A stretch of 64,000 nucleotides of DNA from Schistocephalus solidus (lineage: Eukaryota > Platyhelminthes > Cestoda > Diphyllobothriidea > Diphyllobothriidae): the NCBI GenBank assembly GCA_017591395.1, contig WEDG01000375.1, forward strand, positions 62,501-126,500, read 5' to 3'. Both the position numbers and the translations under genes were made by a program. Under the pieces are notes generated by a model that was not told the DNA's origin, ran no database searches, and worked only from the letters and a program-made list of their open reading frames with translations. Positions 48,721 through 60,196 of this stretch are shown here, piece by piece; within the stretch, counting starts at the first letter, position 1, and each line of letters begins with the position of its first letter.

Positions 48721-49718
48721 CACAAGTAAGGCCTTGGCTTACCCGTGGGCTTCATTTATTGTTTCCGGTGCTTGCTTCGGTGCGCACTTATTGGCCGGGT
48801 GTACGTGTTTGAAGTGTGTCCGACCTTGCAGCATAGGTGTCCATCTCGTGATTGGCAATTTGAGTATGACTTTGGAGTCGACTGCGCTATGCAGACTTCT
48901 GGTTGGCTGGTTGTATTTCCCAATCATGTAGCACACCCTGTTTGTTTTCACGTATGGATTTCGCTCACTGCCTCGTAAAGAAAAGTTCCGTTACATGGGT
49001 ACAGATCTTTAAGTAGATCGGTCGCATACGGCTGAAAGGCACGATGCTCACGCCCCTACGCGTAACACGAATGGTGATGTCGATAAAAAGACTAAATTCT
49101 AGGAGTAACTTCGTGGGATTCTTTCCTCTATTCATTTCAGCGACATCGAAGTTGATAAAGGGAGCTGAAACACACACGACGGCAGACCTGAACGAGCAAT
49201 TCACTAAAAATTCAGCCGGCTTGCCGTCAGTAATGCATGTGAAAATGATAATCGACTTCTTGACTTAGTGGACGAGCATAAGAAGGCTGTGGTTAACACA
49301 AGGCTCCGAAATCGGTAAATCTTCCTGTTCACCTGGTTATCAAATAAAACGAGATTATCACTACGTAGTATAACATTTCCTTTGCAAGACCCTCAAGAAC
49401 ATCGATAATTGGATGTCACTCAATAAATGGGGCAGATGGCAATGAGCGATCAGGTGATGGCCATGAAAGCCACTCTATTCCAGTTTTGGCCACCAACCTA
49501 CTGGAATGCCACCGCCGTGGAAGGCATCAGCGCCCCCGCAGAAGCGGCGTCGTCTCAGAGGCGGATTCAAGAATGATGAAATCGTTTTCAAGAGAGGACG
49601 ACTGCCCATCAGCCTAATTTCCCCTGCAGCGTTCAACGCAGTCAAAATGCCATCGGAAAGGTTGCAGAGGCTGGGGCATGAAGCCAAAGCCCACTATATA
49701 AATAATGAAACCTGATAT
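48721..49718. other. No recognisable gene
   Basis: Contains possible 3' UTR of PLE H at its start; otherwise short unsupported frames. Confidence 0.4.
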
Positions 49719-50095
49719 GGGCAGAATTATATTACCAACAAAGACAAGGGAGACCGGAACAGCCCTTTCTAAATTATTAGCTGTCAGCAGCCAGCCATAC
49801 CCAACCCCAAATATTGCGGAACCCGCGGCTCGAACTTGCGACCTGCTGGCTAAAGCGTTGGACTTCTAACCAACAGGTCCCGAGTTAGGGCCTCGGGTAT
49901 GCAAAACCTGGGGTCGGGCAGATGACGGCTAAGGAACCAGAAATAGTCATTCCATCCTCCCTCGTCTTTGTCCGTAATATCATTCTACCTATATTGCTGG
50001 CCGCTCTGCGGCTGCTGGCGAGGCTCTACAGTGAGCCCCATGGCAAAGCGGGACGAGTGAGTCCCGTAACAGAACGTTGAGCGCCCATCCACCAT
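49719..50095. repeat. Fold-back pair of array-2-type hammerhead units
   Basis: 49719-49840 is a minus-oriented partial unit (degenerate hammerhead at 49752-49796, core CTGCTGA). It is joined at about 49845 to a plus-oriented tRNA-like segment, a second degenerate hammerhead (about 49915-49960) and a unit tail to 50095. The inverse tail matches array 2 (about 21760-21850). Confidence 0.75.
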
Positions 50096-51550
50096 TGATA
50101 ATGATATTTTTGTTAACTCAAGTGGGCAAAAGCTTGAGTCCACGGCGGAAAAAAGTACTTATTTATCATCGCCGGTGCCAGAGTTGTGCCATATTGCCGG
50201 TCCCTTTTGCCTGTGAATCATTTACCGTTATGGACCCCCAGTGGCAGCTTAGTGGGTCAGGGCCTCGTTCAGGTATTTCGAGGACACTCTACAGCACTGA
50301 AATTCGTTTAAAGAAGCGCAATCAGCCCCTCACATAGTCTTCGCCCCAACCAACCTTACCTGAGATTAATGATGAGAAGGTCAAAGTGCTCGGCGTGCTT
50401 AAGTTCTGGGTAGAACACAGAAATTGGTACCCACCCCTCTACCCTTACTTATGACAGGCGATCTTGCGCTATCAGGACGGTACCTGCTCCTGGTACCCAC
50501 CCCTCTCCCCTTACTTATGACAGGCGATCTTGCGCTATCAGGACGGTACCTGCTCCCGTGTCTTAATCCCCACCTTTACTCAGAGTGCGTCGCAAGGCCA
50601 CCTGTAATAGGGAGGTGCGGTGTACCGATTAGCGTCTGCTGCAAAAACTAAAGTCACACTGGCTCATGACATTAGCTCGTCAAGCTGAGTCTGCGTGAAC
50701 CCTAAATCTTTATTATATCTGCGCGTGACAAGCTCTGGACTGAGGCTTATGCCACATCGCTCCCCTTGGCCAATCACGTCATCGATGAGCATAGAGATCA
50801 CAGGCATACAGCATAAGGAACGATTGAGAGCTAAGGTAGTTTTACGCATCGTATTTCATCATATTACTCATTATAAGAGATCTGAGGCATCTGAAACCGT
50901 CACCTGGAGGGTCGTCATCCGGTGGAAGAAAATAGTCAGAGCAAAAAGATTTCTTTTAAATGTAGTATTTATGACATATCTCACGTAAGCAAGACCCATT
51001 CTCTGCGGCGGACAGAAGACACAATGTTCACGGTGCATAATCTCGTATGCAACCGTTTTAACTTGACCAAGTCAATAGCGTCTACGAGGCGAGGTAGAGA
51101 TCGGTTCAGCTTGTACCCACCGCTTAGTTTCCTTGCCATAAACAACCGAAGAAGGGGAGACAGTACCATCTTCAGTTAAAATAATATATATACACAAAAA
51201 TAATGACATCCTTAGCTGCGCGAGAAAGGTGGTAGGAGAGACAAGAAGAGTGAGGCAGGGGGAGAGAGAGAGAGAGGGAGAAAGAGATCAAATCATGCAA
51301 GGAAGCATGAGAAGCATCGTGCACGCACATTCGAGCGAGCCAGTGCGCGCGCGCGCATGCACGCGTGCCAAAAAAACAATACGCGACTGCGCGCATGCAT
51401 GCGTAGGTGTTTGCGTGCTCGAAGGCCGAATAGGAAGAGACCAGGGGGGAAGCAGGAGAGGGCAGGGGTGAGCTGGTCACATTATGCGAAATCGAAACAA
51501 CTGCAGGCGGAGAAAGAGAGAGAAGGGGTGTGTCTGGAGCGGGCGGCTGC
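50096..51550. other. CUL3 3' flank; 66-bp direct duplication
   Basis: 50426-50557 is two tandem copies of a 66-bp sequence with few differences. On the minus strand a possible polyadenylation signal (AATAAA as TTTATT at 50709-50714) lies about 840 bp after the CUL3 stop. At 51255-51300 is a GA-rich tract, and at 51345-51400 an alternating purine-pyrimidine stretch (GCGCGC, GCATGC). Confidence 0.45.
50426..50557. repeat. Tandem duplication, 66 bp x 2
   Basis: GGTACCCACCCCTCT starts at 50426 and 50492, and both copies continue to GGACGGTACCTGCTCC. It preserves a 22-codon frame, but I see no gene. Confidence 0.9.
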
Positions 51551-51832
51551 CTAGGCAAGGTACTTGTAGACCTTGCGATCACTGTCCGAACGTGCAATAA
51601 ATTCGCGCTCAATCAGAGCTTCGATGCGTTGTTTGATGGCAGTCGGAGTTGGACGGAAGCGGGACTTGAGCTGCTCAATGACCTCGGCCAGCAGCTGATT
51701 ATGCTCCAGGGTTTTGCGGGTCTTCATTATACGCACAATGGTCGCCTCGATCACATAGCGCCGGTTCTCGTCGATCCGGGTTCGAGTCTCCTGCCGCTCT
51801 GGTTCGCTCTCCCGCACCGCTATATTTTGAAC
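51551..51832 (-). CDS. CUL3: Cullin-3, last coding exon (neddylation domain)
   Basis: 93 codons plus stop, after an acceptor AG at 51834-51833, phase 0. It begins VQNIAV, continues through a charged linker (ERQETRTRIDENRRYVIEA), then IVRIMKTRKTLEHNQLL: the lysine at exon residue 37 (in RIMK) corresponds to the conserved Nedd8 acceptor. The winged-helix end follows, finishing DRKVYKYLA, the usual cullin C-terminus. The spacing and residues (ARFRPTP, REFIARS, DRKVY) fit CUL3 better than CUL1, 2, 4 or 5. CUL3 is the scaffold of BTB-adaptor ubiquitin ligases in cytoplasm and nucleus. Confidence 0.95.
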   Translation of the reverse strand, partial: VQNIAVRESEPERQETRTRIDENRRYVIEATIVRIMKTRKTLEHNQLLAEVIEQLKSRFRPTPTAIKQRIEALIEREFIARSDSDRKVYKYLA

Positions 51833-52559
51833 CTACATGAACGTGACAATGGGGAAGAAGAGGGAATGAATCAGCGAAAACGATGCAAATAGACCACAAT
51901 TTGTGCGACCGCTCCCTAACCCGGCCACGAATACTAACCCTAAAGAACACGATAGATAGGGTTAAGGTTAGTGTTAGCTTGGTGTGTATGAAGTTGCGGA
52001 TAATGAGTTTATTACGGTCTAATTGAGTGCCGAAAACTAGGTCACTTAACCGATGACGGGCGGTAGACAAATTACTTTGCAAATTATTTGGTAGAAATAA
52101 TTACTTAACGAGAACCCACATTACTTTGCATTGCTAACACATTAACACCCTTTAAACTACCCCACCGCTATTGCCATAGTTTCCGTATTACAAGCAAACC
52201 GGTACATTGGGCTCGTTAGGGGGGCACACAAGCAGTGTTGTCGATTAGATTTTTCACCGATAACAAGTAATACAAGCAAATTGTCTAGCGGTGCATAAAC
52301 GCCATCATTGCCGGTTTGCAGAACTATACATGACTGAATTGGACGAACACTCAGTCTCACAACACCCTCCCTGCGCCACTGAAACCATAAGATTAAGGAT
52401 AAATAGCACCCATGGAGAATATCTTCGATCGGATAACTTGGCAACGTCCAAGTGTGCTTTCAAATAATAGACATGCGAGTGTTACTCATGCTTCGTGAAA
52501 AACAACGAAAGTTTCGCAAGTGGAACGTAGTTGCACAGAAAGTACTGATTTCTGGAAAA

Positions 52560-52665
52560 CAACAATTAGTAACTACCTCTGATGATGGGTTCGAGAGAGA
52601 ATCCGAAACATCAGGCCAATAAACACCATGTTTCAGAGATCGCCTCTTCTTCGTTCTCTGAATTA
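52560..52665 (+). mobile_element. Penelope-like family-2 3'-end remnant
   Basis: Matches the last 100 bp of PLE B ('cag(g).atattaaac' against 'caggccaataaac', then 'gatcgcctcttcttc'). No coding part is attached. Confidence 0.7.
52576..52615 (+). ncRNA. Hammerhead-like motif, family-2 remnant (best family-2 copy)
   Basis: CCT/AGG stem I (52576-52578 with 52613-52615), core CTGATGA (52579-52585), one unpaired T, stem II GGGTTC/GAATCC (52587-52592 with 52599-52604), GAAA (52605-52608), then CATC. The stem III pair next to the core is A-U but the second is C-A, where related elements have ACGT. The core is canonical, unlike in PLE B and C. Confidence 0.55.
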
Positions 52666-53719
52666 GCAGGATCCTCACAGTATATATGGACGCGCAACTA
52701 CGCCATGGCAGGGTGAGGAAGTTGCAACAAGCTGGTGGCCAGTTCAGTTTTTGCTCCCGGAAGAAGTTTCGATGCAGAGTAACTGCAAATGCCCATATTT
52801 CTGAGCTGCTTTGAGAAAAACTCGCTTACCAGGTGCCCTTTGGACAAAGGTATCGTACGTGGCCCCACTGATAAAACAGGGTGCAAGGGCGCCTGTAACG
52901 CTTGAACCTAGCATTAAATCTGAAGCCTAACCCTACCGTTAACACTTGAATTCAACCATAAACCCAATCCTAGGCAGAAGTAGGGTTAGACTAACATTTA
53001 TGTTGGCTTTATAAGTTGCCTTTGTGTGGAAGTTAGGGAATGGGTCAGTTCATGCGTTGATATGACTATCAGAGTTATGTTCCCCCTACCGCATAGCGCT
53101 CTTCACAATCTGGTATTGGGCAAACCACAACGAAACATACTTAAATACAATAAGTAGTCAAGATGAGGGTATAAGGACTTGGTGGGGTCACATACGATAG
53201 CGTCACCGCCTTTTTGTCACCACGGATGTCAATGAAAGTATCTACACACTGACAAGATCGCTGCACAAAGTCGTTTACCAGCAGTACTGTTAAGCGAAGG
53301 GCAATACGTCCTGGGAGCTGGTTACTTACGAGTGAGTGCTCCTTCCTCAGGGCCGCCATGTTTCAAGGGAAGGGTATAATAAAGACTGGAAAAAATGAGT
53401 GTGGGCACAAGTAGCGCTTGGTGAGGCCAAATCCACACCTACGCCAGCCATACATGAGTGATGCGGTGTGCAGCCGTGGATGCTGCCTAGCCAATTTGCT
53501 CACGCCTACCTTCAATGGTTTTGTCTTGCTGGTGGAACGCGGGTGGCGGGGGGTGGGGGTGGGGAGGGCCGATGCTGCGAAATGATGCCACTAATTCATG
53601 CACGAATCACGGTTTTCTCTCACCCAGTTTGTCAGGCAATGACGGTTCTCGTGGGTTCTCAGGGATGAACCACTGCTTTCTGGGGCGAAACGGCCCACAT
53701 TTTAATAATATAGAGGGCA

Positions 53720-53990
53720 CCTGACAATGCTATTTAAATTTATTAGTCACTGACCAGTCTATCAACAGGTTACCTTACAAAAACGTTTACTCATGTGACG
53801 TCCATGACGATGAAATTAAAGAAAAACCGATTTGCTTTAGTCAAGCGCATGTCAAACAATCTAGCAACGAAAAAAACAGTTAATTGTCGTGAAACCGCTT
53901 TGAAAACTACATAAACTGGAGGCTGCTCGTTAACGGCCATCTTGGATATTACACTTATTCTTGAAAGATAGTTAAGTGCAAACTGAAAGG
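53720..53990. repeat. Dispersed repeat, pair with 5320-5600
   Basis: Same-orientation partner of the repeat downstream of PLE A; see shared blocks there. Confidence 0.5.
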
Positions 53991-54084
53991 ACTAACTTTT
54001 TAAATATAATCCTACTTGTGCTGATTTATTTACTCGTTTTTTGCACAGAGGCCTGATCTAGCCAGAAGCGATAATGTCACTGAT

Positions 54085-55360
54085 TGCAACTATTCACGCG
54101 TGACGATCCGCGGCAGCAGATCTCGATAGTTCAATCTCTGCCAGCGACATAAGCCAAAGACCGATGGTGCAAGAACAACTTCCATATCTTGCGCACTGTG
54201 TCAGGCCAGGTTTTGAATTGACTCCCTCTTCGAGGTTAGGGTGCCCGAATTGAGTGCAGTAACACTGAGCTCGAGAAGTGGACGATCAAGAAAGTGTCCA
54301 AACCACCTCAGAAGTCTTTCTTGGATGGCCTAGTATATCCTTGTATTTTCGCAGCGAGTGCACACAATCTTATCTGAGATGAAGTTGGCGTACTTCACTC
54401 GAAGGATGGTCATCAAGCAGTGGTGGCCACGCGCATAGTCCAGCATTCCAATTTATGGAAAAGGACAGACCGGGCGGATACACTGTACACGCGAATCTTT
54501 GTGGCGATAGAGATGTCGAATCGGGTCCATAGGCCCTTTCTAAAGCTTGAGAAAACCCGACGAGCTGCACCGATTCGGGAGATAACGTCATTCTTATCCT
54601 GTCTATTCTGCAGCAGTCTCGACCCGAGGTAGTTGGAACTATCCACTTCTTCAAGTTGACAGTCTTCAATCTAAAGAGGTGCCTTCTCCTGGTCAGGGAT
54701 GCAGCTTGAAAACACTTTGGTCTTCCCTGAATTCACAGACAAACAGATTGATTTAGCAACTTCATTCACCCGCGATACCACATACTGCAGATCACCGAAG
54801 CTTGGTGCTAGAAAGGCGATATTATCGGTTTAGTCGAGATCAGTCAACCAGTATCCGAGAGCAAGCTCAACACCATCCTCTTCGTGTAAGGTCTTTCCAA
54901 GAATCCAGTCAATAACATAGTTGAACAGAATAGGTGACAGGATACAACCCTCTCGAACGCAATGGTCTTTGATGGTATGCTATCTAGCGCTATTAGCCGC
55001 TATAGGGATTCACGATGGGCGGAAGCGAAATCAGCGGCAAAGGTAATAAGGCAGACGGCCGTCGGATGTTGATAGCTATGGCGGAATTCAAGAATGCATC
55101 TCAGTGTGAATACCTGGTGCGCCCATCCGAGCCCTGCACGGAATCCGGCCTCGATTCACGCACAGCCTAGAGTCGCCTGAGGACAATAGCGAAGATCATC
55201 GCAGCAACGTCGACGAGACTTATGCCGCGGTAGTTCTCGCATCTCGTCTTCTCTCCCTTATTGTGGAAAGGCACAAGGATGCCTAAAACCCAGTCGTGGC
55301 GAACACTCGTTTAATCACCTCATGGAACCAGGGTGTCCATGTTGAGGGCTTACCACTAAC
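54085..55360 (-). pseudogene. Decayed LINE reverse transcriptase fragment, second family
   Basis: Reads right to left. Near 55260-55200, RCENYRGISLVDVAA (RT block 2); near 54960, GCILSPILFNYVIDWILGKTL (after motif B); near 54830 the catalytic block reads LD-stop-TDN where the family has YADD, so both the frame and the active site are lost. Then come SICLSVNSGKTKVFSS, SNYLGSRLLQNRQDKND and RRVFSSF, and to 54090 the C-terminal HCLMTILRVKY and RLLRWFGH. Different from the zinc-finger LINE. It lies inside the CUL3 intron in the same orientation as the gene. Confidence 0.85.
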
Positions 55361-56224
55361 CTGGCGGAGAATTCGACACTGTGACGTGGCGACCGGGAAC
55401 CAACATTAAATGAGTTTGCTTGCCACCGCTATCGTGTGCTTAGGCCTTTCAACAAAATCGCTAGAAGAGACAACCTTTCACAAACCATTCGAGCGGCTGT
55501 TGGGGACCCGCCCATACTCACAATTCTTAAGAAAGCTCATAAAAGTATGTCCGCTTACGGGCTTTCTGTACATCGAAAGCTTTAGGTTACTCAGCTACAG
55601 GATTTTTCCAAGTTTTTTTTTGGAATTTGCTGTCTATGTAAAAAGAGGTGGTATTTCTAAAAAACTTAATATTAGTTGTTATTTTTCTTGCAAGTTATAC
55701 TTTCGATTAAAGTTGTCCATTATTATTTCACAGCTGTGGTACAGTCTTTGGTGCTGTTATGCGAGTGATCAGCAATCATTCGTAAATTTCGACATTTATG
55801 TACTTGAAGTGTTGGTAACAAAAATGAGACAGAAGGGAGTGGCAGTTTTTAGCGTATTTGAGGTCATCAGCCAGACAGACTCAAAAACTCGAGCGAGTGG
55901 ACGTAGGATTCGAAAACGCATCATTATGGACACCAAACCAACTGGCCAGGTTTAAAAAATGGAATCACGGGCTTGAAAATGGCTCTTTAAGCCGCTACAA
56001 TACAAGAAAAAAGTGATCATCCAGTGGGTGACCACTAGCTTTAGTCATTTAGTTTTGTAACAAGTGGAAATAACTGGAGGAAAAAGCGCGTGCTTCAAAA
56101 TCAGCAGTTCTGGGTGAAATAGGAAAAGGAAAGGAATAAAAAAGTTCGGGCAGTTGCGGCTACTTTTAGCAGACCAAGGACTATCACTGTAACTTTTCCC
56201 TATTTTGGAAGGATAATACTCATG

Positions 56225-56370
56225 GTACATGGTTTACTGTACGGATAACAGCACAGGCATGTGTTTGGCCGATATTTTGCGCTGTGTGACTCTGCTGCAA
56301 GGCATTTGGTTGATTATGGGGTCATTTAGCGTTTCCCTGGGTGCTCTCAATATCACGCGATTATATCGGT
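56225..56370 (-). repeat. Diverged relative of the 47.3 kb hammerhead repeat
   Basis: The plus strand shares 'tgtttggccgat', 'gctgtgtgac' and 'gggtc.tttagcgtt' with 47313-47400. On the minus strand the GAAA reads CAAA and the CTGAGGA core is lost, so no ribozyme is expected. Confidence 0.6.
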
Positions 56371-58328
56371 GAAGCTGATGGATTTAAGCTCAAATGTTCA
56401 TATCAACGTTCGAACTGAGCCTACAAAGCTGCATTTTGAATTATTTACTTCAAGTTAGTTTTGAGATCAAAAAGCTGGAAAAGAGATAGTAATATTTCAA
56501 TAGTCAACTGACATACATGGTTTGCTGACAAAAGTGGCCTTAGGCTAGAACAGGAAAACAACCTTATGATGAGTGCAGTTCTAATAAAATCCATAACGTC
56601 GAAACCCAACGAATTGACTTCTCAACATCCAAAACCGTCAAAATTAACATTGTGTGAGCCCGCTTTTCGCGCAGCAATTTCCCAAAAGCAAATCTATCAA
56701 TGGTTTACATGGGTAACGCGCGACAAGTTACGCCACTCGTTGGAGAAAGTGATCAAGAGCCACTGCTAAGTGGATAGTGACTGAGTGGAAATTTTCACGT
56801 GAACGACCCCGGAATCCGACGGGAAAGCAGAGTGCAATTGGAAATGGACGGTCATGAAAATAGGGGTTTAGCAAGAAAAAACGTGTTTCGGCCAAATGAA
56901 AAGCTACTATTAGCACTCTCTTCCTCGCAGCAGAATCACTTGCCTTGTACTGTATGAAGTGGCCTCGGGGGGGGGGGGGATTCCACGATCAGGTTTGGGC
57001 ACTGTAGATGCACAACGAACTCCAAGTAACATAATGCGTTGGTCTGTGAGTACCAGCCCAAAGGTGAGGGGAGGATGCAAGAGACCGCGCATGGGAACAT
57101 GACAGGAGGCTGCTGAATACAGACGGCAACCGTAAAACAACCGAGGGAAAGGATGGCTCGTATGGTCGCCTAATCACGACGCGGGAATAAGAAACACCAC
57201 AATGCATGCGGCTTTGCGCCCAATTCCGGGGAACTTAGTTTTAGGATTAAGGTGAGGGTTAAGGTCAGACTCACGGTTAGCGTCAAGAGTATTTTAAGGG
57301 TTATGGTTGACCTCGTGTTAAACGTTTAGGGTAGAGCTAGGACTAAGATTAGGGTTGAAGTTTAGTTTCATGATAGGGTGAATTCACGGGAATTTCTGCT
57401 CTTCCAAAAATTCATCGTAAGGCCACCTATGGTTAAAGTGGGTGGGGCGTTATTATTCCTGATTATGTCCTGATTTGGCGGCCATACAGGTCATCCTTAC
57501 CCAACCGGACCCACCTACCTTAGAATCAAGTTATTTCAATTTTGCATGAATGGTGATTTGCTCTGCAAGAAACAATCTCGACAAGACTGCAGGTAATAAG
57601 AGATCGAAAACGGGGGAGGGGGGGAAACTAGGTGGCCGGCCACAATACACGGTCTGGAAGTTGTGTTTCCCGCCTGCTGTTTACGGTCAGACGGGAGGGA
57701 AGCAGAGCTTTGGACCGCTACAGAGGAGGTGCGCTACCGCCAACAACAGAAGCCATGCTATATCGACAGATGGCTTACCTGCCTATAGAAGGAGTCACAA
57801 AGGGTCTTGGTCTTACTAAGCCTCTTTTAACAATTAATTTTGGCGTAAGGCACGAAAACACGAGCCCTCAAGCCAGCCAACGCAGAGTTCTGTGGGAACC
57901 TGGGGTGCGGAGTGTGAGGCAGGCGACAGTTCCGACGTCACAAGTAGCTCCTTGAGAGTTTAGAAAGCTCCATCTCTGCAACTACAAACGCTAACTTGAG
58001 GTAGGCCCTTCACACACACGACAGTTCGACGGTCGGTTTCGATTAGGCTCATCGTATGCCCCAGATAAAGGTAGCGGAGGAACGTACCCACTGAAGGACT
58101 GCAAATCACACCATAAGGGCTGAAGACAAGGAAAATCTACTAAACATGGGTAATGAGCGGGAAATACCCAGGACCAAAACAAGCGGGTGAGTAGGATACC
58201 AGGAAAGTTTAGGAAATCGGCGAAGAGGCGCAATTAGGGTGAGTCTCCTCTTTCGCTGCATCACGATAAAAATGCGGACAAGTAGTAGGGTACGCGAGGT
58301 GAGAGAAACAAACAACAGCGTAACATAC

Positions 58329-58568
58329 CTTGACCTTATAATGTCTAGAAGTAAAGGTATCGTTGACCGTAAAGACGTCAGTGGGCTCAAATTCCTTAGA
58401 CTTGGGCTCTTTGCACAGAATACGTTGGGTAGAACGGCTGAGCGAAAGGGCCATGAGACTGCGGACCAAATCACGCTCCGGAATGCCAGTGTCAGTGAGT
58501 AGTTCTGAGAAGGTGAACTGGTTCCGGCGGTTAAAACACATCAGGATGACCATCTGATAGGTGGAGAC
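58329..58568 (-). CDS. CUL3: Cullin-3, penultimate coding exon
   Basis: 80 codons, phase 0 at both ends, acceptor AG at 58570-58569 and donor GTATGT from 58328. Encodes VSTYQMVILMCFNRRNQFTF, DTGIPERDLVRSLMAL, RILCKEPKSKEFEP and FTVNDTFTSRHYKVK. These are the cullin winged-helix (WHA) segments that help bind RBX1, and the 'KEPKSKE' and 'FTVNDxFTSK/R' blocks are characteristic of CUL3. It joins in frame to 59921-60194 (ILQ|VST) and to 51551-51832 (KVK|VQN). Confidence 0.95.
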
Positions 58569-59479
58569 CTAAAGTGCACAGGATCAGACAAGGGCATATG
58601 CGTTAGATGAGGGAAGGACGAGGGAGGGGGAGTGATTTAGCAGCCTGGAAGATGCAAGTGCGCAACGCAATTTCAAACCTGTAAGTGTTACGAATAGCGG
58701 AAGTGATGTTCAAATTGGCAACCAAAATAGATGTGTGCATGACTGCCAGACAGACAGCAGACCGTGGAGAAGCCCTGAGGGCTCGTTGGACGAGAAACGC
58801 GCTGTTAGACAACGGTATACTGACGTGCTGTGAAATGCCAACTACGCGTTGAAGTCTCATATTTGCGCATGCTGAAGCACGCGTGCAGGACGGCCGTATG
58901 AACTGACATACGTGCAACTGTCATAAAGGGTGAAAATGACTGCTTATAAGCGATGAACTTGGTCACACAAGCGGTAACTTAAGTTTCTATCTTCCCCGCG
59001 GGCGGGAACACATGCACATCGGGTTGGTTCGTAGAGGCGCTGTCGTGAAGCTGTAGAAGAATTTTGCCCATTAGTGGTACGAGACCTTGACCCCAGCACA
59101 ATTTCGGATCATTTACAGGCAATATGGTTTTACGGAACGATGAAAATGCACTTCACGTTCACGCTGCAGGACGAAGTCTGTCTAACGAGTTAGCGTGACG
59201 GCTATGGTGATTTAGGTACAACTAACGATCATGCGCACGAGCTGAGCATGGTTATAGAGACTCGCCCAGTCACTCAGAGCAAGCGAAAGCTTTGACGCAT
59301 ATCATAGCGCTGCCAATGACTCTAAAATAAGACCCACAAAAAGGCCATTTCTGAAACCCAACGACCTGGGGTCCCTAAAATGGCCACGTGGTCGATGCCC
59401 AGAACTGACACAAGGGCCAGAGGAGGCCACGACAGGCGTCATTGGGTATGCGCACCCGACAGTAAATGCCACACATGGC

Positions 59480-59700
59480 GGTGCGTGGTGGAAAACCTAG
59501 GTGCAGGCTCGCGGTGCGCCGGCCAGCCATTTGGGCCCACTCCTGCCTCCTGTTTCTTGACTTTGTCTTGAAAACGGGCTCAGGAGAGTGTGTGGTAGAT
59601 ACGACACAAGTCTGATATCACTATAAAGTATTAAACGCACGAATAGTCTCCGTGTCCAGCCTACTGCAGGACACACGGTAGAAATATCGATAACATGTGG
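59480..59700 (+). repeat. Dispersed repeat R1, partial copy in a CUL3 intron
   Basis: Aligns with 32010-32240 ('ccagcca', 'cctcc.gtttcttgac', 'aagtctgatatcact', 'cacggt'). Lies in the intron between the two 5'-most CUL3 exons seen. Confidence 0.5.
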
Positions 59701-59920
59701 ATTAACGTACCTAAAACCAAAAACAGTGGACCATGTGGCAAATGCGTCAGCGTCGACGGCCACTATTTCTACTACTAGTATGAAACAGTCGCTGAGAATG
59801 AATAATAGCTGAGGGTCGCAGAAAGTATCGATGAGGTGAAATAAAAATATGGGAGCGGAGTTATGTCCTGAGTTTTCGAGGGAAGGGATTTTAGTGAGTT
59901 TACTTAATGACATCTCTTAC

Positions 59921-60194
59921 CTGGAGGATATACTTTCGAGCATTGGCACGGCTTGCCGAAGCCTGTGAGGGCTGATCAATGATTTCTGAAACACCGGGAC
60001 TGCCCGGCAGACCACTGACTGGGGCTACCGCAGAGGATGACGTGGAGCTGGAGCCCCTCAGAGCCAGGGGGACAATGGCTGCATCCTGAGCGGTTGAGCC
60101 ATCAGAGTTTCCGAAGAAGAGAGCCGACAGCTCGGCGTGTCCGAGGTTTGTGTGCAGACTGATTTTGCGGCCGCTGTGCTTACTCAAGTAAAAC
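59921..60194 (-). CDS. CUL3: Cullin-3, third-from-last coding exon
   Basis: 274 bases: one base completing the previous codon, then 91 codons. Acceptor AG at 60196-60195 (after a T-rich tract), donor GTAAG from 59920. It starts FYLSKHSGRKISLHTNLGHAEL (cullin homology region, near the RBX1-binding fold) and ends ARKYILQ. Between them is a Ser/Ala/Pro/Gly-rich insert of about 50 residues that is longer than the equivalent loop in vertebrate CUL3. The preceding exon, which should end in the codons for an ...IFR-like segment, was not found in 60197-64000. Confidence 0.93.
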
Positions 60195-60196
60195 CT

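Larger units (their letters stand above)
51833..58328 (-). other. CUL3 last intron (6.5 kb) with inserted repeats
   Basis: Donor GTATGT begins at 58328 and acceptor AG ends at 51833. The intron contains the LINE fragment 54085-55360, a PLE family-2 tail (52560-52665), a dispersed repeat (53720-53990), a degenerate hammerhead repeat (56225-56370), and degenerate TTAGGG-like tracts (51930-51980, 52920-53000, 57240-57360). The plus-strand frame at 55410-55955 (181 codons) is not recognisable. Confidence 0.85.

Noticed and set aside
51229..51471. Plus-strand frame opposite the CUL3 3' flank
   Set aside because: Driven by GA-rich and GC-alternating low-complexity sequence.
55410..55955. 181-codon open frame as a host gene
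   Set aside because: No recognisable domain; lies in the CUL3 intron on the opposite strand. It could be an exon of an unknown gene but there is no positive evidence.
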